A DNA stretch of 64,000 bases. Source: Cinclus cinclus. Its lineage: Eukaryota; Chordata; Aves; Passeriformes; Cinclidae. The position numbers and the translations under genes are program-made. Positions 1-14,323 of this stretch are shown here, in pieces. The stretch spans positions 4,802,428 through 4,866,427 of the forward strand of contig NC_085067.1 of NCBI RefSeq assembly GCF_963662255.1, given 5' to 3'. The notes below the pieces were generated by a model, which saw only the letters and a list, made by a program, of their open reading frames with translations, did not search any database and was not told the origin of the DNA. The stretch's first letter is position 1. Each line of letters opens with the position of its first letter.

Positions 1-211
1 ATGGGGATTCTGGAGATTAGAGCACTCTGAGAGAAGGGAAGGGCCCGGGAGAGGCAGGAGCAGCAGGAAGGAGGGCATACGTGCTGGCTGGAGTGGGTGT
101 GTGCAGCCCTGCCAGGGGAAAGGTGGACATATTTGTCTTGAGAGCTGAGAAATTATTAGAGCCAATTATGTGAGCAGAGTACGTGAAAAGTAATCCCAGC
201 TGCAGGGAGCT

Positions 212-235
212 GGGGGTGGGGGGGGGGGGGGGGGG
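212..235. repeat. G-rich homopolymer tract
   Basis: Five G, one T, then 18 consecutive G on the plus strand. Such a tract can form a G-quadruplex and its length is prone to sequencing and assembly error. Confidence 0.9.
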
Positions 236-708
236 AAGGAAATCATGATGTGATTCAAGGGGGCCCAAGAGAAAAAGCACAAGAGCGGCGATGACCTGGT
301 TTGCAGATGGATCCATTTCTATTTCTGCTCAGATGCTGAAGCTGAGCCTCACCCAGAGCTCTCGGCTCTCCAATGCCTTGCGTGACTTCTTCTCTGCCTG
401 GTGCAAGTGTCAGGCACATGCATGTACCACACATCATCTGGGAATCATATTTGCCTTAACAGTCTGCACAAATGTAAGGGCAAACAAGAATTCACTATTA
501 ACATGAGCCCTTCCTCTTCCAGCAGTTTTTAGTCCAATACAATACCCTGTTCCCAGCTGTCACTATTTGGGACATAGGCTGCTCACTTCATTTCTATTTT
601 CTCTCTTCTTGCAGCTTTGGAAATAAAAGCTAATTCATTGTGCGGATTCTGGTAATTCCAAGTTGTGCACTAAATACAGCATTTCTCAACTGGGTTTTTT
701 TTTCCTTT

Positions 709-721
709 CCCCCCCCCCCCC
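709..721. repeat. Poly-C run
   Basis: Thirteen consecutive C preceded by a T-rich stretch. It looks like a simple repeat with no other signal attached. Confidence 0.85.
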
Positions 722-2039
722 ACTTTGTAACTTCCCCCAAATAACACTGTACACAGAGAAACCAACACCAGGGAAACAAAACAAAAAGCAGCTCCTACAT
801 CAAGGCAGATCCCAGCTCCTCAGGCTTCCAGCACATCTCAACCCAGAACTAGAGCAAAAGGGCAGATTATTTAAAGCCATTGCATGTAGGCCAATTTTCA
901 CTGCAGTTCCTTTTGGCTCTGATTTTCAGGCCCCAGTGGAGTGGTGAAGTCATGAATAAATGCAAGTAAACTGAGCTTATCCACTCTTATTTTGAGCAGT
1001 GGAGTTTACTCACCTCATGCTGCTTCAGATGGAACACCAAAGGGTAAGTTTAAAGGGAAAAAAAATCCAGGGGGGAGCGGGGGATAATCTACCCAGCTCA
1101 GCGAGTCCAGCACGGAGCAGAGGCAGGGCTGGGAAGCTGCAGACCCACAGAGATTCCTGCTCTGGATATTAAACACACAGAGTTATTTCCTGGTGCTCTG
1201 GAAGGGCTGGAGTTGGTGCCCTGCTGGGTGATGGGCAGGGGGAAGCTCCCCATGCCCCTGCCAAGTGGGAACTCATCCGAACGGGATTTCCTGCCTTAGC
1301 CACTGGAGAAGGAGACACCCTCAGCTGATGGTCTCCATCAGAAAGGCAGTGTTTGGAGGAGGAGGGCTGGATTTTGACTGGAAACAACATTACAGCCTTC
1401 CAAACTGAAAATAATTAGAGCAAATATTTGAGAGCTGAAGAGAGTATCACCAGTCTTGGAGAGCATCATCTGCCCAGTGGTGTCCAGTGGGACCAACAAT
1501 AAAATGCTGCTCACCTGGGATGTTCCCCAGGGAAAAGGCAAGCTGAAGACACTCTCAGAGCTGGCCAACAACAGCACTGCAAAGGTTGTGTAATGAATTA
1601 AATACACTAAACATCATATTCAGCTCCTTGGAGCCAGGACCACACTTGCCCACTCACCTGGTTTGTACAGAACATCCTCTGAGTTCTGCCTAGGAGTGGC
1701 AGAGCCTGAGTTTCCCATAGACAGGAGCTGAAATCTCCAGAGATAAATCCATTATGGTTATCACATTAAGCTAAAATAAAAAAAAAAAATAAAAAAAAAG
1801 GAGAAAGACCCTGCAATTTTATCTCCCTGCAAGCATTCCTTCCGCTCAGCTCTGACTGTAGTGGAGAGATGGCCACACTCATCTCCTTGTGGTTTAAACA
1901 GCAGAGAGAGCTAGCTTCTTCAAAGTTAAAAGAAAATAGTAATAATGGAGTCCCCACATTCCTGCTGTGTTTATAAAGAGATGTTTTCTTCCTGAGCTCT
2001 ACAGCATGGCAGGCTTAATCTGAAATTTCTTTTTAATCA

Positions 2040-2340
2040 TAGCAGGAGTCCCAATTAACGTGTCGGGTAATCGTTCAAGTAGAACTGGAGTTTCATGGCT
2101 GCAGCAAGGCAAGGAGAGGCTCAGCATCAGGCTACCAGGGACCGACATCAACCCCTCCCCAAACCAGGGGAATGGGAGCAGCTCCCCCCTCCTCCCCCGG
2201 AACTTTAACACACAAACAGATCCCCGAGCTCCCCAGGCATCGGGAACGCAGCAGCTCCTGAAAAACCTCACGGTGGGAGCGGCAGCACCGCGCTGCTTCC
2301 AGACGCACCTTCCCGAAGGAAAACCACCCATCACACTCAG
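2040..2340. other. CpG-richer patch in the intergenic region
   Basis: About 15 CpG dinucleotides fall in roughly 300 bp, while most of the surrounding 19 kb is strongly CpG-depleted. Open frames cross it on both strands (113 and 125 codons), but their translations do not resemble a protein family and the openness is explained by base composition. It could be an unmethylated enhancer or the start of a non-coding transcript; the sequence alone cannot decide. Confidence 0.35.
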
Positions 2341-2767
2341 CGCTGCCTCAATCTGCTGGTGTGTGATCCAGCACATGTGCGGGGAGGGGACCTGCCTCTG
2401 ACCTACTTTCTTTTGTTGCTGGAAGTGCTGATCTCCATGCAGAATTCTGCGAGCAGGCAGAAGCTGGCATTAGGGTCTGGCTTTACCCCTGCCTTACACC
2501 GCTCCTTGCATCACCGCACCACCAATTCCAGCCCGGGATGCTCCCGATTCTCGCCGTGCCAGCGCCAGGACGCTCTGACCTCGTCCTGCCTGCGAGCACA
2601 GAACATTTTCTGCCAGCACAGAAAATTGCTGCCTGTCACACAGAGGATTTTGGCCAGGCAAGGGGGTTACCTGCAGCTTCGGATGTACACTGTACTTACC
2701 TGGAGGAGCATGCTGCAGTAAGCACACCCGGACCAGAGCTGAACACACGTTACCTTAGTCTCTGGTG

Positions 2768-2819
2768 GGGTTTTTTGTTTTGTTTTTATTTTTTTAATTT
2801 TTTTTTTATATATTTTTCA
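2768..2819. repeat. T-rich low-complexity tract
   Basis: Runs of T interrupted by single G or A, including a TATATATTTTT stretch. Read on the minus strand this is an A-rich tract, possibly an old retroposon tail, but no retroposon body is recognisable next to it. Confidence 0.8.
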
Positions 2820-5800
2820 TTCACAAGGAAGCTGGGTCTGAGTTAGGCACCGTGCTGACCTGGAAAGCAAAGCTCTTAAAATTCAAATGCGTACACCCAG
2901 GGCGGATCTCACCGGGAATATGGAAAACACAGGCATGCAGGCTCTTAAAACAAGCTCTTAAACATACAAGCTTCCATCTCGAAGTATAAAAAAATCTGGC
3001 GTGAGTGTGACCCTCCTCCAGCCCTCGTCTGGTCCCTCAAAAATCTCCTTTTAGGATGATGAGCTGCAGCCCTGAGGTCTGGGAGTTGCAGGCTCACTGC
3101 AGTCACTGGGGCTTGTGTAAATTGGTCTTCAGAGAAAACCAACTCCACCTTATGCAAAAACACTCTTTAGTAACCTACTAAAGAGCTTCCCCAGAATGTG
3201 TCTTCCCTGTGCTCCCAGGTACCCGGGTGTAACACAGCGCCTTGATGTTGCAGATCTGGAGATAAAAGGCTGTTGTGTTAAACCCAGCATCCTTCAGACC
3301 CTGAGAGGCAGTTACTAGAAACAAGCCTTCCCTTCTGCAATGGCTTAAGAACAGGCCATTTTAATTGATCAGTTTGCCCATTATGGGTAAGCAGAAGAAC
3401 AGCCTTGCAATTGAACCTCAGTCCTTGAAATGCAAGAGAGACATCAGCCTGCAGTGCATTTGCAAACCTCAGAGCTAATTTTTACCCTTTCTGCTGTTCC
3501 ACTCCCTCAGTCTGGGATTTACCTAAGCACACAGGATGCATCTCTACACCAGGCAGGGGGGGGAATTGCTTTGCACTGACGTTCAGTCAACAGATTCTAA
3601 CGATAAAACTATTTCAAATCCGCACTTTGATTAAAATCAGAGCCATGGAAAAATCATGCTAAGGTTCATCTAATGAATTTTACTTTCCAAGACTTTAGCA
3701 GAAGCCTGCCAGGGACTAAATCCAAGGGGCTAAAGCTAAATTTGACAGTCTGATAGTTGTCTTCACCCCAACTCCTCATGCAGTTTTAGCAGTATAAATA
3801 AATCTGGTGTGGCCACCAAGGAAATAATCCCATCTATTTAGCAGCGACAGTCTACTGGGGAGAGGATAAGAGGCATTCAAAGACAAAAACAACAATCTCA
3901 AACTGCATATATATGAAATTAAAGGATGTGGGTAATTAATTCTTTGATAAGATAAAATCTGCGCTAAGTTAGGGCCATGAGTCAGAGAAATGAGAGATAG
4001 AAAATATGTTCATCACTCAGTCCACCTCTTTACCAACACATATTTTCTAGCATTTGTCCAGTGTAGGCTTTGTTTTGTTTTTTCAAGTCAATGAATCAAC
4101 TTTCTTGATATTCATCCCAATGCCAAACAGGAGCTACTGGCATTTGCCGAGGATGAATAAATAACTAGTAATGGTACAGTCTCGTGAGATGGTCCAGGAA
4201 AATCCTGGGCGAGGTTTCCCCAGGACACGGCTGGCTCGATCACACTCCCCTGTGCTTTCTAAAAGAGCATATATACCTACATATGTACAGATCTGTGTTG
4301 TTACACCAACCGCCAACGAGCAACGCCCAGCCCGCACCTCTCCACGGATGCGTTTTTGCCTGCTGCTCCCATCTCCCCGAAATACCAAGTGACTTGTTTT
4401 GAGAAAGCTCATTTCTCCCGACACCCTTACCTCACTCTTAGCAACCTTCTATTTAAAGTCACAATCTGTTGCAGCAAACCGGCTTAGGAGTGTATAAACA
4501 AGCTGTTATGACCCCGCTGCAGGAAGGGGAGGAAATGGCCTATGCTTTAAAGTCAGCTGCCTTCAATAATTAGAAGCAAGTAGACAAACATGAAAGCAAT
4601 GACACTTCAATGTTCTGTTATTTAAAGGGTACAGCCGCAGCTCAGTCCCTCCTTACCACCCAGGTATGCAGCCCTGGTGCAATTAGTCAAGCAAAGAAGA
4701 GTGTCACCTGCCACAGGAGGGGGTCACAAACTCTTTCCATGTCCCTGTTACTGGGAGAAGTACATGGGGCTTTTTATTTTAATCAGTCTTTTTCTCTTAG
4801 CATGCAATGGCAGCTGCTTCTCACATCAGAAGCCCTGAAAGGTTTTTATTAGTCCTAATGTTCCACAGAAGAATTAAGAGGTAACAGCACATATGTTCTG
4901 CTGTGCCCCAAAGAGTGGGAAAGGGAGGAAAATTAACTCTTCTCCAGCAGCACAGCCCAGGGTGTAGGACTTGCTTATTACCAGAACCAGCTGCTGATGG
5001 AGTGAACACATCCATGCACAAAGCATTCCCTTTGCAAAGTAGCAGGCTCTGCATTCCTGGCGTGAGAGGGGAAGTCAAAAGTCCTACAGAGAAGCAGGAA
5101 TGTTTCTTCTGGTGCTGTCAGTAGAGGAGACAGTCTCCTTGCAAAAGGCAACACGGGACTCTGCTTCATTCCATCTCCCAAATGGAAAGTGGAGAAAAAG
5201 GCAAAATCAGCACTAACATCACACCTGGGAAGCTCACAGTGCTGCGTGGTTTAAACCTGAGCGGGGCACATCTCTCCCATTAGGCTGTCTTGACATTACA
5301 CTCACAAATAACCCTCAAGTGCTTTTAGTGTAAAAGCCTGAAACTTGTTTGCTGAGGGACTCATTCACATCAGCATCCTGAGCAGGGAGCCGACTTCTTC
5401 AAAGCAGCTTTCTTTAGGGAAACACAACGCCAAGGAGAGCAGGCACTCAGCTCTTCCAGGAGAGATTAAAGAGGAAAATTAGAGAAGCTGCAGCTTATGC
5501 CCATACCAATAAGAGCAGGCGTTTACCATCACTTAAATAATTAAAAAGATTTTTCACCAGTGGCCAGGTTGTCACCGACTCATCTCACTGCCACCCATGG
5601 ATGCAGAGGCAGCAGAGTGACAGCAGGGCTCTGCTCTGAGGGATTCTGCCACCCCAGTAATCCCAGCACAGTGAACTGCAGGGAGGAGAAGAGGAAAGAG
5701 AAAGGAGGAAAAAAAAAATATTTTTTCCCAGGAAGCTCTGCTATGGTTCCTTTTGGGATAGGACCTAAGGTTTGTTTAGAACAATTTTTAGCCAGACCAT

Positions 5801-8800
5801 GTAATACTGACTACATTAAAGTGCTGAGACTTTGGGAGCAATTATCCCAAAAAACAGCATGCCAGGCAGAGCAGTGTAATTAGGCTGCATGTTAAGAGAC
5901 AGGACCCAGGCATTAGCACCCAAACCAGCACACACAGGACACAATCCACATTTAGTGTATTTACAACACATGACCTAATAGTAAAAGCAATAATTAGCTA
6001 CTATTAATACCAGTGGATGAAAATAGAGGGGAAGGGAAGCTGCATAACATAAGTTATTTATAAAGAGGTGGCTCCACCAGCCAGGAGTAAAGATGGCAAT
6101 GGTTCAGTATGCTCCATCCTGAGCCCCAGGAGGGCCCAGGATGGCCCAGGGATGAGGGACAGCCTTTGGAAAGCTCTGTGGCTGTGCCATGGGCATTCCA
6201 GCTTGCAGGGAGGATGGGTACTGCAGGTTGAAGGAGGTGGATTCACCTCTCCATGTACTGAGCTCGCACGCAGCAGCCACAGAATCTCACCCAGAATCTT
6301 CACATGGCATTAAATAACACACAACCTGTGGAGGGTGAACCAGAAGGATGACACCCCCTCTCTTTTTACTTATCCTAAACATTCCCAGGCAGTCAGGCAA
6401 GGCAACAACTGCAGTGATGCAAAGCATCACCACGACGTCTCCTAGAGCAGGAAACAGGACTTGGCTCAAAGCTTTCGTTAGGGAGAAGAGGGTCCTTTCA
6501 TAATACAGCCCTTTGTTCTGCTGGAGGAATTCAAATGCTATAAATTCATCCCCCTGGTAAATGCAGCAGTTATCAGGCATTTTACCACAGGATTCCTGGT
6601 CTCCTAGTGAAGTTAAATGCAGTGCCATTACAGCAGCACTTTAACGTGTAAATATTACATTCCTGGTTCTTTAGGAGATGTTCATTTAGTGAAATAAAAT
6701 CCTGCTAGTAAAACACCTGATCAAACCCTTCAGCTGAACTGGCCCAGTAATTGCTCTAGGACTGGAGGGAGTCCAATGACTGGTTGCAATTTATGACCAC
6801 TTCAGGAAAAAAAAAAATCTACCTTGAAGCATCCGCTAAGGACTGAGTTGTAGATGAGATCATGGAGTACATTTACATCGAAGCTTTCTATAACATTAAG
6901 TGGCCACTAATTCGTGCTGAATTCCTTTGCAATTCTGATGGAATCACATCTGACAATCACATAAATAGCAAAAAATTCCTCAGGAATAATGTTACTACAA
7001 CAAGGAGTAAAAGGCAAAGGAATGATTCATCTTTCATGGTGAGACATGCCCTTTTCTATCATCTCTACTCACCCAAAATAATTTGCCCAGCCCAAATTTC
7101 ACAGCCAGGGCTGACAGACACCAAGTTGTAAAGGGGTCACTCTCCTGAGCCACACAACTCAGCCACAGTTACAGTTTGAGGGGAATATAGTTAAAATCTG
7201 AAGATGTGAGAAAGCTTAAAGACAATTAAGCAAAAATACGAGCTGCCTGAGGGAGGCGGCAGGAAAACCTTGATGAAGATTTTGCTGCAGGCAGGAGGCT
7301 GCATTAAATGACCATCATCTCCACTGCTAGTAAAAACCCAGGGGTCGTGGTAGGAGGTAGACAGAGAGAAGGGATGCAAAACACAACCATTTTAACCCTT
7401 TCCATTCAGCAGAGAGAATCAGGGTTAGGAAAGGGTGGAACAAAAAGACCAGAATGCAGGAAAGAGCAGAGTCATAAAGGTATCGGAAGACTAAGATCCA
7501 GCTGGAGAGCTGTAAAATGGCAAAGCAGAGTCAGAATGCTGTCAAAGACATAGAAGGGAGGGATCATTACAGATTTTAAGGAGTTTGGTGTTTTCTCCTT
7601 CTAGCAGTGAGGGTAAATCCTCTCCATATTCTGGAACCAGGGAGGAAAGGAGGGTTTAGGCTCTCTGCATCCCCCAGCTCCAGAAAGCAAACACTGTTTC
7701 TGCCCTGGAAGAAAAGTGGTTTTATCACCTTCAATCCTGCTCCAAAAGGGCTGTGTTAGAAAAGCCACAATCCTCTGGCACTTGAAAAGCACTGAAATCA
7801 AAACATCAGCTCAACTCCTGCCTCCACGTCCTCCCTAGGAGAAAACACACCTGGGAAAGCCATCAGGACATCTCTTCCTCCTGCTCCACGGACCTGAGAA
7901 ACCTGGAGATGATCCAAAAAAAGTGGTATTTTGACTGTCTCAATTAACCAAATAGCTAAAAACTTAGTTATTTGCCTGGCACCAGTAGAAGCAGGGTCCA
8001 TATGCTGAACTAGAACGAGAACTTGCTCGAGGAATTGCTGCCTGCACTGTGAGATGCCAGAAGCCAGATGGGGGATTTATAACAGCACAAGGCTGGCTCA
8101 ATGGGCAGGGGCTGCTCCAGCACAGCGTGTTCCTGGAAGAAAGCAACAATCACCAAAGTTAGGGGAAAGGGTTAAAAATAAAAGTGAGCAACTTTCTTAT
8201 CATGTTCTCCTTGCCTTCCACTGAATTAACATCGGAATCAGAAATCAGATGATCCTCCAGGCTGCCTGAAAATTGTTTTTACACTTTCAGTATGCCCATG
8301 GCCAAAACCTAGACAATATATGTTCATGTGAGGTGATTATTTAATGAATGAAGGGTGCAGATAGATTAGGAGGAGCTGATGCTCCCCTGTGCTGCTCTCC
8401 TGAACAAAGACCCCAGGACCAGCTCCACAAAACAGCAACAGCATCCCTGGAAAGGTGACTGGCTGATTCCTCAACTCTTTTGGACAGCAAACACATTCCC
8501 CATCTCTCACGGAAGTTACAGGGCCTGGGTGTGATGTGAGGCAGAGGGATGCACAACATGAAGTTACAGTTTTAGCTTCCCATTGGGTGCAATAATTACA
8601 GGTAGGGAGTAACAGCAGCATCTCTCCATAAGGCTGTTAATAAAGTTCACCTTCACTAGCTAAACCCATTCCTCTTTCCTAAAGACTGGAAGAGATTTTA
8701 TAGCAGATTCATCACCTCCACCCTTTAATTCTATTTTTGGAGTCTATTGAACTTTTGCATATGTTGAAATGAAAAGAGTCTATATTAACACAACCACTTT

Positions 8801-9804
8801 TTTGTTACTGTAATGAGAGCCTTGAAACCACCACAAAGAGAAACATGCCTTTTAGCAGCTGAAACAAATTATTACAGCAACTGAGTCTTAAAAGGAATTT
8901 CAAGTAAAAATATAGTATTGCATGAAGTTGTTATGGCAACTGATGTTGTAGAGTAACTGCACTGGGGCAAGTTTTCCTCCTTCATCCTGCTCAGCAAAGT
9001 CTAGGAAAAACTTTATGATAAAATTGTGCCTTAATTAGTCAAATAAGTCATAAATATAGCTTATCCCAAAATCCTTAACATTCCAGCCTCATGCAGTCTG
9101 TGTGCAGTTACTCTGCTAATGAGAAAATATATCTACTAAAGCCCCACTTACCATTAAAAATCCTATCCAATATTTTTCTAATACAATTTATCAATTTAAA
9201 CACATTGCACAATGTAATATTCCACAGCATTCCATTAAAATGATAAATAGCTACGGAAAAAAACAAGGGATTAAACATACTGTAATGTAATCTAACAGTA
9301 TTTAAGCATAAATAAAAAAAACCTTAAATATGGATGGGAAATGTACCATATTTGTGAGCAAAAAGAGCCCAAGTCACTCCCTGGGTTGGAGTATTAATAG
9401 GCCAGAGGAAGCAGAGCAATGAGAAATGACAGTCAACTTCAGAGGATATAAAATGTCCATTAGGCTTTGTTATAAGATTACATCAAAGCAGTTCATATGT
9501 TTTAATCTGGGGAAAGAGAAAGCAGCTACTTGGGGTCTGTGCCTGGGGGCTGCCTCTGTGTACTGAACCAGACAGTTTGCATAATGAACAATTTTTATTC
9601 AATCAGGATTTCAGCACAGATAGTTCCCACTCAATGGGCTCTAGCACAAATGGGGTTGGATATTGATGCTATTCTTCAAGCTCCACCTGCTGGCTCCGGA
9701 AGAAGTGCTGGTGGCTTTCTGAAGGGCCAGTTTGTGGAGGGACATCAAGTTATTGGGATAAAAAACCAAGCCCAGGCTTTGTGCTTCTTGCCTTTCTCAG
9801 TTTC

Positions 9805-9922
9805 AAAAAAAAAAAAAAAAAAACAAAAACAAAAAAAAAAAAAAACCCAAAGAACAACAAAGACAACCAACCCAAAAAATCCTCAGAATCTTCCAAAAAA
9901 AAAATCAAAACAAAATAAAAAC
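9805..9922. repeat. A-rich low-complexity tract
   Basis: About 118 bp of A runs broken by C (AAAC and AACCC patterns). It accounts for the lysine- and asparagine-rich translation through this stretch, which is therefore not evidence of a gene. Similar tracts occur at 13503-13619 and 33512-33603. Confidence 0.9.
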
Positions 9923-12900
9923 CATATGAAAAAAATCCTCCAGACTTCAGAGTTTTCCTTGGGTCGCAGCAGTAATTTGGCTGATTTGCTTAGGCAGATG
10001 TTGAGCTGCAGACAAGCTCCTGCAGCAAAGGTGCACGGGCTGCCAAAACCTGCCTGGTTGAACCCACCTGATTACCAAGGGAGTTGCCTTGTGCTCAGAG
10101 TGCAGCCAAAAGGGCAGAGCAGCCAGGGAAATCATTCCACTTAGCGTGCGCCTTCTGCACAATAATTACTTATTTAAATTTTACTCTGCTGCTCGAGCCA
10201 TTAGAAAAATGCACTATAAACAAAGGTGATTTTATGCAGACAATAGCTGAGGCAGTCATTTTTTAAAGACAGGCACACCATGACTTATTTCCCAGGATGA
10301 GCAGCTCTTATGAGATAGCTGAAACAAGGTTTATAGCCTAAACCCTATTTCCAAGGGTTATTCCAGTGGCTGCACTGCTGGATCACCTTCAGCTTTAGCA
10401 GCAGCATGGAGCTCACTTACCCCACAAATGCAAGCCAGGGTCACTAACAGCTTGGTGGAGAGGAAGAGCCCAGGCAACACTTTGCTGCACAGAAGTGCTT
10501 GCTAAATCCTGGGACGATCATTTAAAGGTTTCACATATACACCTGATAATTCAGAGTTAATTAGTGTGGGCATATTAGAGATGTATCCTGCCTGCACCTC
10601 TGGATTCTGCCTATTGATCAGGCACTGCAGCTGCTCTCAGCTCTGGCAGGAACTGGTGCAGTGAATTTTGCTTCCTGCCTCATTCAGGTAGGCTTTGCTT
10701 CTGACTGGCACCAAATCCCTTCTTCCTATTTCCAGAAGAAAAATAGTTCCCTTTTAATCTAGACCTTCCAAAGCTCCTGCCATGCCTGTGACGTCCTGAA
10801 TGCAGAATTATGGCTTTCCCTGGTTTCTGCTCATTTGTCTGGGAGCCTGTAGGTTGTTGTATCTCACCCCCAGTACTTTTTTGGCTCTGTCCAGAAATAG
10901 TCTTTTATCAATTCACCTGACAGTGATCCAGCAGGAAGGGTGTGTTGGAAGATGATGCTAATCCAGAGAGACCATTCTTCAGCTGGAGCATCCATGAAGT
11001 CTAATGAACTATTGGCAGAAAGGGACTTCTGTAGTGCAATTAAAACTCGCTTCTGCGAGACACAAAATATTGCAACTAAAAGTTAACGGTGCCAAGCAGG
11101 GGAGGTGGATTAGCTCAGGGAACATAAATTGGTGAGAAGAAGCCACCTCCTTCTCCCCCCATCCCCAAGCCTTATGCATTAGGCAAAGCTGAAATAATGA
11201 ATATGTATTGCAAGGTGTTTGCTACAAGCCTACTTATAAAGTGCACAGCCAGGAACTCCTGGAAGGGGGATTTATGGGAGCAGTCACACACAGCTGGCAC
11301 ACCGTGTTCTGCAGGCTTCAATTGGGATGAATGCCCCCCCTGTAAGCACTTAGCACCCACCACAATAAACTAAGGTGTATAAGCAGAGTCTAAAGTTTAT
11401 TTTCAGGAGCATCCCTTGAGGGGGAATGCTAAATCAACCACCTAAGGTTTGGTAAATTCAATGAGAAGCCTGAGCTGGGAGAGGGGACGTGGCTCATCTC
11501 CTGCTCTGAGATACCCAACGTCCTCAAAATGCTCAAGGAACAGGAGGCAAAGCATGGGAATAGGTTGCTGCTTGAGGACTAGACCAGTCATTAACACCAG
11601 ATGACATCCCATTAATCAGAGGAAATGACACTAACAGGACCATTACAACGCTGTGATCTTTCACCAACTTTGTTAACTGAGGGGGGAAAAAAACAATCCA
11701 TTAGGCACTAAGTTTTATTTCCAAAAAGAAATTCACCTTCAAACTGCTTTGTCTTTTTGCAATTGTTTCCAAACACGGTAATTAAAATTTCATATCAAAA
11801 TAGAACTACTCTTTTCCTTCAATCTCACTTGGCAATGAACACACTCTCCCCAAAATCCAATACAAGGCCAGAGTATAATGAGAGCAAGTCAAGCAAAGCT
11901 TTCTACAAGGTGAAGGCAGCTCCTGGAGCTTTAGCATCAGCCAGGAGCTGTGGTGACACAGGCTCTGACTGCAAAGGCTGGCTTAAGGGCTGATGCTAAA
12001 GACCATGTCCACTGATAGGTGGGATATTAATGCCACTCCTTTCTTCAAACCCTTTAAGTCTGCACTGCTGCCTGGGAGAGGTTTGAAGACTAAAGATATA
12101 TTTTTTGAATTATTAATCTCTTTGCAGAAGCTATACACTGGGAGACAGCACGGAAAATAGGTTAAGGCTCACAATAAGCTGAATGAGTTAAATCAGAATC
12201 AGGCAAGTGTGCTGACAGCCAGCTCCTGTGACTCTTAAGCTTAGGGGCCAAGGTATGAGTATGAAGGGAACAGCAGGATCAAGTCAGATAAAATGAACAT
12301 GTTGGGTTTGACTAGTCTATAAGGGAAGGGTCAACTAGTGGCTTGCTGGTGGGACCTACAGCCAACAAGGAATGACAGACTGAAGCAAAGAAGGACTGAC
12401 ATTACTTCTCCAAATTGTAAATTCTGCTTCCCAATCTATCTGAATGGATTAACCTCAAAACATGAGATCCGGAATTTAAAGATTCAGAATTCAGAAGCTA
12501 TTATGAGTCAAGAGCAGGAATTAGCATTCGAGTTATAAATATGCTCTAACAAACTGACAGGAGTCGGCTTGCTGTTCCTTCCCTTTTTGAAGATGGTGGC
12601 ATCATACTCGCAATATTTAGAGACATAAACCTAGAAGTGATTTTCACATCCCAGCTGGATGTTAACAACGTGGCATGTTGGGAGAACACTGCTCCTCATC
12701 TAAGCAGTGCTGCCATCCAGGAAGCTGTTACAACAAGGCAGGGTCTGGGTTTCCAGCTCAGGAGGTGGGAGCTGTTCAAGGAAAAAGTGCTGTCCCAGGA
12801 CACAAAGCTGTGCCACGCCACGACACCCTGATTTTCTACAGGTCCTCCCTTCCCTAAAAGGCTGTCAGGAGAGAGGCAGACACGAGAACACTCTGAATAA

Positions 12901-13502
12901 ACAGGAGCCACTAATATCAGAGAAAGTCTCCAGGCAGTAAGTAATGAAGGCACTAAATAACTGTACCCGCTATTCGGATTTTCTGCCAAACATTAGCCAA
13001 TTTAAAAGGCAGCAAGAGGCCTTTTACACAGGGAGAATTTCTTTGAGCACCGACTTAAAAGCTGAAGTTTGGCAGGGAAGTGTCTGAGAAGGATGGGGGA
13101 GAGGTAAAAGCCAATTTCACCTGGTAATCTGCTACACTATTTGTGTCCTACCCAGACCACACTTCATGCATTAAGAACACACTGCAGCTCTCCCCCGCGC
13201 TGGGGGAGCAGGGAGCTAATGGTTTCTATTACAGGCGTGTGTGGAGGGTGGCTGTGGCATGCACATCTGTCTGCAAAATAGATGTTAGCTCTGGAAACTG
13301 CCTAAACACCTCCGTTCCCCAGCAAACGGGGCCAGCAGTGGAGTTTTTTGGGCTCCCTCCCGGCGTGACAGGCAGGGGTGATTGACAAAGCTCGGAGCCC
13401 AAAGCCTGCACGTGCTCCCACTGTAAATAGTAAAGCTTAAAAGCCTCAGCCCTAACTGACTATTTCACAGACTTCAACTCAGTTACTCTTAATGAGGATT
13501 TC

Positions 13503-13619
13503 CACACACACACACAGAAAAAAAAAAAAAAAAAAAAAGAGTATGCACATTCTCAGTGCAAGAGAAGGGGAAAAAAAAAAACAAAAAAACAAACCCCAAC
13601 AACCAAACAGCAAAATAAA
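13503..13619. repeat. CA microsatellite followed by A-rich tract
   Basis: A (CA) dinucleotide run at 13503-13515 leads into about 20 A. A second A/C-rich stretch follows at about 13569-13619. Confidence 0.9.
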
Positions 13620-14302
13620 CAGCTGGTGAAGTGAAATACGAGGTTAGAGCCCTCTCTGATTCAAGAGAAGATTATTAAAACAGCTATAAAGATGGTGTTG
13701 GCATCTCTTGAAATGAGTTTGTTACATTCAGAAGAGGCAGTTACACATGACAAACCATTTTCTGTTTAATTAGAGGGCTCTGTGTGGAACACTTCCAGGC
13801 GGAGGAGGGGAGCAGATTGCCACCCAGCATCTCAATTATGGGACAGAGCCTTTAACGAGTCGACATGTAAATGTTTTTGACTGACCGCACAGGGACAGAA
13901 AAAAGAGAGGGGAAAAGGAAAAAAAAAAAAAAAAAAGCTGTTCAGGAGGTTAAGGAACAGGAGCTTTGTCCCATCCTTCAGCAATCTGGGCTTTCTTGCC
14001 ACACACGTAAGTGCTTAAGGTTTCTTTCTGCCCAAAGAATGGCTTCTACTTGCTGGCTGGGAAAAAATAAAAGACATCTATGGGGAAAACCACAGAGATA
14101 CCCTCCGTCCAACCCTGGTTAAAAGCTTTCTATTCTTCCAACCAGGTAAAATAATTCATGGTTGAGGAATAGAGCAGGACCTTGGTATTCACACCAAAGC
14201 TCTGAAAGTAAGCAAGCAGAGAAAGGAAATTCTAGCTAATACAAGTTAAATATAGGTTATGTTAGCTGCATTTTACAAGCACTAAGAATGTTTTTGGAGA
14301 AA

Positions 14303-14323
14303 GCTGTCATTTTTAATGACAGC
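14303..14323. repeat. Perfect 9-bp inverted repeat with 3-nt loop
   Basis: GCTGTCATT, then TTT, then AATGACAGC. The arms are perfectly complementary. It is too short for a microRNA precursor and stands alone in non-coding DNA. Confidence 0.8.

Noticed and set aside
1999..2401. Overlapping 113- and 125-codon frames on both strands
   Set aside because: They coincide with the CpG-richer patch, where stop codons are rarer. Translations show no domain or conserved pattern.
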